A DNA stretch of 5,682 nucleotides from Bacillota bacterium (GTDB lineage: Bacteria > Bacillota > Clostridia > Oscillospirales > Oscillospiraceae), in the NCBI GenBank assembly GCA_029777215.1, contig JAKOSQ010000243.1, positions 1 to 5,682 of the forward strand, written 5' to 3'. The position numbers and the translations under genes are program-made. Positions 1 to 5,682 of this stretch are shown here, piece by piece; within the stretch, counting starts at the first letter, position 1, and the number at the start of each line of letters is the position of its first letter. The notes beneath the pieces were generated by a model. It was not told where the DNA came from and searched no databases. It saw only the letters and a program-made list of their open reading frames with translations.

Positions 1-936
1 ATCCGCTACCCGGACGGCACGCCCTTCGGGCTCGACAGCCGCCAGATCCTCAAATCCGCCGAGGCGGACGCGAAGGAAATGGGCCTGCGCTGCAACATCG
101 GCAGCGAATACGAATTTTATCTTTTCAAAACCGACGAGACCGGTGCGCCGACGGATATTCCCATGGACACAGCGGGCTACATGGACATGGCCCCCGAGGA
201 CGCGGGCGAAAACGTCCGCCGTGACATCTGTCTGACGCTCGAGGACATGCACATCGCGACCGAAGCCTCACACCACGAGGAGGGGCCCGGTCAAAACGAG
301 ATCGACTTTCGCTACGCTGACCCGCTCGTCGCCGCGGACAACGCCGTGACCTTCAAGACCGTCGTCAAGACCGCCGCCGCGCGCAACGGCCTTTACGCGA
401 GCTTTGACCCTAAGCCCATTCCCGGCGCGCCCGGCAGCGGCATGCACATCAACTTCTCCCCGGAGTCGGACGCGGGCGACTGCTTCCCGGCCTTCATGGC
501 GGGCTTGCTGCGCCACATCGGTGAGACGACTCTGTTTTTAAATCCGACCGCGCAATCCTACCAGCGGCTCGGCAGCCGCAAGGCCCCGGTCTATGTGAGC
601 TGGTCGCCTGAAAACCGCAGTCAGCTCATCCGCATCCCCGCGACGACGGACCCCCAAAAGCGCCGCATCGAGCTGCGCTCGCCGGACGCAAACGCCAACC
701 CCTACCTCGCCTACGCCCTGCTGCTCTGGGCGGGCATGGACGGGGTGAAGCGCGGCATGACGCCGCCGCCGAGTTCGGACTTCAACCTCTACACGGCCTC
801 CGCGCCCCAGCTCAAGGGCCTCAAAAAGCTCCCGGCCTCCCTGCAGGAGGCGGCGTTCGACGCCAGAAGCAGCTCCTTTATCACCAAACGTCTCCCCATG
901 AAACTCATTGAGGAGTACGCCGCGCGCGGAAAATAA
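1..936 (+). CDS. glnA: Glutamine synthetase type I, 5'-truncated by the window edge
   Basis: ATP-dependent condensation of glutamate and ammonia to glutamine in the cytoplasm, the main entry of ammonia into metabolism. The frame is open from base 1, so the true start lies upstream; 311 codons are present, covering the catalytic domain, and the N-terminal beta-grasp part is missing. Counting codons from base 1, metal and substrate motifs are seen in family order: GSEYEF (E36, E38), HHEEGPGQNEID (E93/E94, N99, E100), GSGMHIN (H149), NPTAQSYQRL, NRSQLIRIP (R206, R211) and RRIELRSPDANANPYLAY (E224, R226). The KNLYDLP adenylylation motif of proteobacterial enzymes is absent, as expected for a Gram-positive type. 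The protein stops soon after LIEEYAARGK and seems to lack the usual final tail of roughly 20-25 residues containing the EW..Y pattern. The loop after SYQRL (GSRKAP) is also shorter than in the Bacillus enzyme, as I recall it. The ANTAR regulator follows after 36 bp, probably in the same operon. Confidence 0.96.
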   Translation: MRYPDGTPFGLDSRQILKSAEADAKEMGLRCNIGSEYEFYLFKTDETGAPTDIPMDTAGYMDMAPEDAGENVRRDICLTLEDMHIATEASHHEEGPGQNEIDFRYADPLVAADNAVTFKTVVKTAAARNGLYASFDPKPIPGAPGSGMHINFSPESDAGDCFPAFMAGLLRHIGETTLFLNPTAQSYQRLGSRKAPVYVSWSPENRSQLIRIPATTDPQKRRIELRSPDANANPYLAYALLLWAGMDGVKRGMTPPPSSDFNLYTASAPQLKGLKKLPASLQEAAFDARSSSFITKRLPMKLIEEYAARGK

Positions 937-956
937 ACCGCGCCGCAAATCTCAAA

Positions 957-966
957 AAGGAAGTGA
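957..966 (+). promoter_or_regulatory. Strong Shine-Dalgarno site that fixes the GTG start of the ANTAR gene
   Basis: AAGGAAGTGA differs at one base from AAGGAGGTGA, the full complement of the 16S rRNA tail. Its GGAAG core ends 9 nt before the GTG at 973. An in-frame TGA at 964-966, within the site, rules out any start further upstream in this frame, so GTG 973 is well supported. Confidence 0.8.
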
Positions 967-972
967 CGAAAC

Positions 973-3226
<2,254 letters not shown>

Positions 3227-3238
3227 AACGTCACATCC

Positions 3239-3277
3239 GGCCGAAAGGACAGCTATCTCTCTGCCCTTTCGGCTTTT
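3239..3277 (+). terminator. Intrinsic terminator after pyrG
   Basis: GCCGAAAGGACAG (3240-3252) and CTGCCCTTTCGGC (3261-3273) form a 13-position stem with one A-C mismatch and an 8-nt loop (CTATCTCT). A TTTTCTGTCT run follows. It begins 13 nt after the pyrG stop codon and separates the glutamine/CTP block from the phosphate genes. Confidence 0.88.
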
Positions 3278-3285
3278 CTGTCTCT

Positions 3286-3325
3286 GCGGCGCCGCGTTTG
3301 GGCAAACTGTCTGCGTGCGGCGGAC
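3286..3325 (+). repeat. Cluster of short dyad symmetries upstream of pit
   Basis: Three dyads lie side by side. GCGGCGCCGC (3286-3295) is a perfect 10-bp palindrome. GTTTG-GG-CAAAC (3296-3307) is a perfect inverted repeat with a 2-base centre. GTCTGC/GCGGAC (3309-3314 and 3320-3325) can form a hairpin with one G·U pair. They could be operator sites or upper parts of a leader structure. Short palindromes are also common by chance in GC-rich DNA. Confidence 0.3.
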
Positions 3326-3366
3326 ATGGAAGGCGAAATTTTGTTTTCTTCTCGTGCAGAAAACTG

Positions 3367-3395
3367 TTTCTATTTCGCGCAATTTGTGTTATTTT
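3367..3395 (+). promoter_or_regulatory. Candidate promoter for the pit operon
   Basis: TGTTATTTT (3387-3395) resembles an extended -10 element: TG, one base, then TATTTT with 4 of 6 matches. The -35 region TTTCTA (3367-3372) is 17 nt upstream and matches at only 3 of 6 positions. The stretch 3340-3445 is clearly more AT-rich than the genes. An inverted repeat AGAAA-ACTG-TTTCT (3358-3371) overlaps the -35 and could be an operator. Transcription would begin near 3402, giving a leader of about 60 nt. Confidence 0.35.
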
Positions 3396-3425
3396 AAAGT
3401 TCTGGCAGATATGCTGGTTTCGGAC

Positions 3426-3451
3426 AAAAAAAAGAAAAAAACGGACAGGAG
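3426..3451 (+). promoter_or_regulatory. A-rich tract and ribosome binding site of pit
   Basis: A run of eight A, one G and seven A (3426-3441) precedes AGGAG (3447-3451), which is 11 nt from the TTG at 3463. An in-frame TGA at 3454-3456 excludes earlier starts. The GTG at 3453 is in another frame and too close to the SD. A-rich leaders can raise translation, and long A runs can cause RNA polymerase slippage; neither effect is shown here. Confidence 0.55.
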
Positions 3452-3462
3452 CGTGATCGAGC

Positions 3463-4509
3463 TTGACCTTCAGCTGGTTCATTGGGCAGATCGCAGGCAG
3501 CCCCGCGCTGCTCATCACAGTCATTTTGACGCTCGGCGTCATCTTTGTCAACGGCTGGACTGACGCACCCAACGCCATCGCGACCTGCGTCGCGACGCGC
3601 GCGATGAGGGCGCAGCCCGCCGTACTGATGGCGGCCTTCTTCAACTTTCTCGGCACCTTCGTCATGACTATGATCAACGCGACCGTCGCGATGACGATCA
3701 AAAACATGGTCGACTTCAGCGGGGACACCCATACGGCAACACTCGCGCTGTGCGCGGCCCTGTTCGCGATCATCCTCTGGGCCGTCATGGCCTGGTGGTT
3801 CGGCATCCCGACGAGCGAAAGTCACGCCCTCATCGCGGGCCTCTCTGGCGCGGCGATCGCCCTGCAGGGAAGCTTCTCCGGCATCAACTGGAATGAGTGG
3901 GTCAAGGTCATCTACGGTCTTGTTCTCTCGACCTTCCTCGGCTTCGGCAGCGGCTACGGCGCGGCGAAGCTCGTGGCCTTTATCTGCCGCGACATCGACC
4001 GCCGCAAAACGACCAGCTTTTTCCGCGGCGCGCAGATCGCCGCCGCCGGCGCGACCGCCTTCATGCACGGCGCGCAGGACGGCCAAAAATTCATGGGCGT
4101 CCTCATTCTCGGCGTCTTCCTCGCCAACGGCAGCGAGACGACCGGCACAGTTTCCATTCCCCTGTGGATGATGGTGATGTGCTCGCTCGTCATGGCGATC
4201 GGCACCTCCATCGGCGGCTACAAGATCATCAAAGCTGTCGGCATGGACATGGTCAAGCTCGAGGGCTATCAGGGCTTTTCCGCGGACCTCGCGGCCTCGT
4301 TCTGCCTGCTGCTCTCGTCCCTGTTCGGTCTCCCGGTCTCAACGACCCACACAAAGACCACCGCCATCATGGGCGTCGGCGCAACAAAGCGGCTCTCCGC
4401 CGTCAACTTCTCCGTCGTCAAGGAAATGGTCCTCACCTGGGTCCTTACCTTCCCCGGCTGCGGCCTCATCGGCTACGGCATGGTCAAGCTCTTCGCCGCC
4501 GTGCTCTGA
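3463..4509 (+). CDS. pit: Pit-family low-affinity inorganic phosphate permease
   Basis: Integral membrane carrier that takes up phosphate, often as a metal-phosphate complex, driven by an ion gradient (PF01384 family). 348 aa, in the range of the shorter bacterial members. The two inverted family repeats are visible: N-terminal TDAPNAIATCVATRAM (33-48) and C-terminal GLPVSTTHTKTTAIMG (289-304). FGIPTSESHALIAG (113-126) and HGAQDGQKFMG (202-212) are further conserved stretches. Hydrophobic segments lie near 12-30, 52-78, 91-112, 119-137, 147-170, 205-222, 231-252, 275-290 and 320-345. Residues about 172-190 (charged, DIDRRK) probably form the central cytoplasmic loop. The start is TTG, chosen because an AGGAG sits 11 nt upstream, a stop lies just before it in frame, and the N-terminal helix then matches the family. 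The accessory gene follows after 51 bp. Sulfate or another anion is possible in this superfamily, but the neighbours favour phosphate. Confidence 0.93.
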   Translation: MTFSWFIGQIAGSPALLITVILTLGVIFVNGWTDAPNAIATCVATRAMRAQPAVLMAAFFNFLGTFVMTMINATVAMTIKNMVDFSGDTHTATLALCAALFAIILWAVMAWWFGIPTSESHALIAGLSGAAIALQGSFSGINWNEWVKVIYGLVLSTFLGFGSGYGAAKLVAFICRDIDRRKTTSFFRGAQIAAAGATAFMHGAQDGQKFMGVLILGVFLANGSETTGTVSIPLWMMVMCSLVMAIGTSIGGYKIIKAVGMDMVKLEGYQGFSADLAASFCLLLSSLFGLPVSTTHTKTTAIMGVGATKRLSAVNFSVVKEMVLTWVLTFPGCGLIGYGMVKLFAAVL

Positions 4510-4560
4510 CGCGGCTGAAAACCATCTATATTCTCGTTTTCTTTCAGAAAGGATACGAAC

Positions 4561-5184
4561 ATGGCCAAACGAACAGATCGCTTCTACTACGACAACTTCA
4601 TTGACAGCGCCGCCATCTCCTGCGAGGCGGCAAAAATGCTCCGGCAAACGCTCGGCAACTTCGACGTCGCCACACTCGACGAAAAGCGCGAAGCGCTGCA
4701 TGAGGTCGAGCGCCGCGGCGACGACCGCCGCCACGAGATCGTCGCCGCGCTCGTCACCGCCTTCATTACGCCGCTCGAGCGCAACGACATCATGGAGCTC
4801 AGCCAGCAGCTCGACGACGTAACGGACGCCGTGGAGGACGTCCTCATCCGCATCTACATGTGCAACGTCCAGGCCATCCGGCCGGACGCGATCGAATTCG
4901 CAGACCTCGTCATCGAGTGCTGCGAGGCAATGCAAAAGCTCGTCGAGGAAATGCCGAACTTCAAAAAATCCAAGACGCTTGAGAGCCTCATCGTCGAGAT
5001 CAATCGTCTCGAGGAGCTCGGCGACGACCTTTACGCCCGCTCCATGCGCGCGCTGCACACCTCGAACACGGACCCGCTCGACGTCGTCGTCTGGCGCGAG
5101 ATCTACGCCTACTTTGAAAAGTGCTGCGACGGCTGTGAGCACGTCGCGGACATTGTCGAGGGCATTTGCATCGGCAACCGATAA
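4561..5184 (+). CDS. Pit accessory protein, DUF47/PhoU-like
   Basis: 207 aa, typical for DUF47 (PF01865), an all-helical relative of PhoU with no signal peptide or membrane segment. Such proteins are usually encoded beside pit genes and are thought to control the permease; acidic clusters bind metal ions in PhoU relatives. Visible features: RFYYDNFIDSA (7-17) at the N-terminus, HEVERRGDDRRHEI (47-60), the conserved FITPLERNDIMELSQQLDDV (68-87) followed by TDAVED, and repeated acidic ExxxD-like motifs in EELGDD (151-156) and FEKCCDGCEHVADIVEGI (185-202). The SD GAAAGGA (4547-4553) is 7 nt from the ATG. A 6-bp inverted repeat, CTGAAA (4515-4520) with TTTCAG (4542-4547), touches this SD and could weakly modulate translation. 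No terminator separates it from pit or from the pyrophosphatase gene 25 bp downstream, so the three genes are likely cotranscribed. Confidence 0.93.
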   Translation: MAKRTDRFYYDNFIDSAAISCEAAKMLRQTLGNFDVATLDEKREALHEVERRGDDRRHEIVAALVTAFITPLERNDIMELSQQLDDVTDAVEDVLIRIYMCNVQAIRPDAIEFADLVIECCEAMQKLVEEMPNFKKSKTLESLIVEINRLEELGDDLYARSMRALHTSNTDPLDVVVWREIYAYFEKCCDGCEHVADIVEGICIGNR

Positions 5185-5209
5185 ACACCACACAAAAAAG
5201 GGGAAAAAT

Positions 5210-5682
5210 ATGAGCAACATCTGGCACGACATCAGCCCGGCGCGCATCACGCCGGAGGACTTCATTGCAGTCATCGAGATTGAAAAGGGCAGTAAGAAAA
5301 AATACGAGCTCGACAAGGAGACCGGTCTTCTCATCATGGACCGCATCCTCTACACCTCGACCCACTACCCGGCGAACTACGGCTTCATTCCCCGCACCTA
5401 CGCCGACGACGGCGACCCGCTGGACGTGCTGGTCCTCGCGAGCGAGCCGATTGACCCGCTCGTGACCGTCCGCTGCTACCCCATCGGCGTCATCACGATG
5501 CTCGACGGCGGCAAGAACGACGAGAAGATCATCGCGATCCCCTTCGCCGACCCGACCTACAACTCCTACCGCGACGTCGACGCGCTGCCGAAGCACATCT
5601 TCGACGAGATCGAGCACTTCTTCTCCGTCTACAAGACCCTCGAGGGCAAGCAGACGAGCGTGGACGAGGTCAGCCACCGCAA
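5210..5682 (+). CDS. ppa: Inorganic pyrophosphatase, family I, cut at the 3' window edge
   Basis: Hydrolyses pyrophosphate to two phosphates in the cytoplasm with Mg2+, pulling biosynthetic reactions forward and returning Pi. 157 full codons are present with no stop, so the gene runs off the right edge; family members are about 170-210 aa. The signature DDGDPLDV (66-73) is intact. Compared from memory with the E. coli enzyme, all active-site residues can be placed: E23, K31, E33, R45, Y53, Y57, D67, D69, D72, D99, D104, K106, Y141 and K142. HYPANYGFIP (52-61) is another family mark. The SD AAGGGG (5198-5203) is 6 nt from the ATG. It lies 25 bp after the Pit accessory gene, consistent with one phosphate operon. 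Many Firmicutes use the unrelated family II enzyme (DHH type) instead; this one is clearly family I. Confidence 0.96.
   Translation, partial: MSNIWHDISPARITPEDFIAVIEIEKGSKKKYELDKETGLLIMDRILYTSTHYPANYGFIPRTYADDGDPLDVLVLASEPIDPLVTVRCYPIGVITMLDGGKNDEKIIAIPFADPTYNSYRDVDALPKHIFDEIEHFFSVYKTLEGKQTSVDEVSHR

Noticed and set aside
937..972. Terminator or promoter between glnA and the ANTAR gene
   Set aside because: The 36-bp gap contains no dyad and no -35/-10 pair; only the SD is evident.
3453..3455. GTG as an alternative start for pit
   Set aside because: It is out of frame with the permease and only one base after the AGGAG site; an in-frame TGA at 3454-3456 also blocks earlier starts.
3897..4604. 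235-codon + strand frame overlapping pit, very rich in Arg, His and Pro
   Set aside because: It is a shifted-frame shadow of pit; the biased composition is typical of reading GC-rich genes out of frame.
4339..5346. 335-codon open frame on the - strand over the end of pit, the DUF47 gene and the start of ppa
   Set aside because: It is antisense to three recognisable genes, its composition is a by-product of their codon bias, and no domain is visible.

Overview
The window is 5.7 kb of GC-rich DNA with six protein-coding genes, all on the + strand and tightly packed. Codons end mostly in C or G, and the ribosome binding sites are strong and Gram-positive in style. A short type I glutamine synthetase is followed directly by an ANTAR-domain regulator. 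Together these suggest a GC-rich member of the Clostridia, perhaps Oscillospirales or a relative. That placement is inferred from gene content and composition and was not tested.

Left block (1-3226), glutamine production and use: the 3' part of glnA; a GTG-started regulator with a receiver-like N-terminus that has lost its phosphorylation residues and a C-terminal ANTAR RNA-binding domain; then pyrG (CTP synthase), which uses glutamine as its amide donor. glnA and the regulator are 36 bp apart with a strong SD between them, so they probably share a transcript. A 10-bp hairpin without a U-tract lies in the 70-bp gap before pyrG, and a good promoter-like sequence lies inside the regulator gene. 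pyrG may therefore be transcribed partly on its own. The block ends at a clear intrinsic terminator (3239-3277).

The gap at 3227-3462 holds that terminator, several short dyad symmetries, a weak candidate promoter, an A-rich tract and the SD of the next gene. No gene is visible there.

Right block (3463-5682), inorganic phosphate: a Pit-family phosphate permease (TTG start), a DUF47/PhoU-like Pit accessory protein, and a family I soluble inorganic pyrophosphatase cut by the window's right edge. The gaps are 51 and 25 bp without terminators, so this looks like an operon for Pi uptake, its control, and recovery of Pi from PPi.

I found no mobile element, CRISPR array, RNA gene or clearly new multi-gene system. 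The most unusual points are the phosphorylation-dead receiver fused to ANTAR, the possible control elements around pyrG, and the joining of pit, its accessory gene and ppa.
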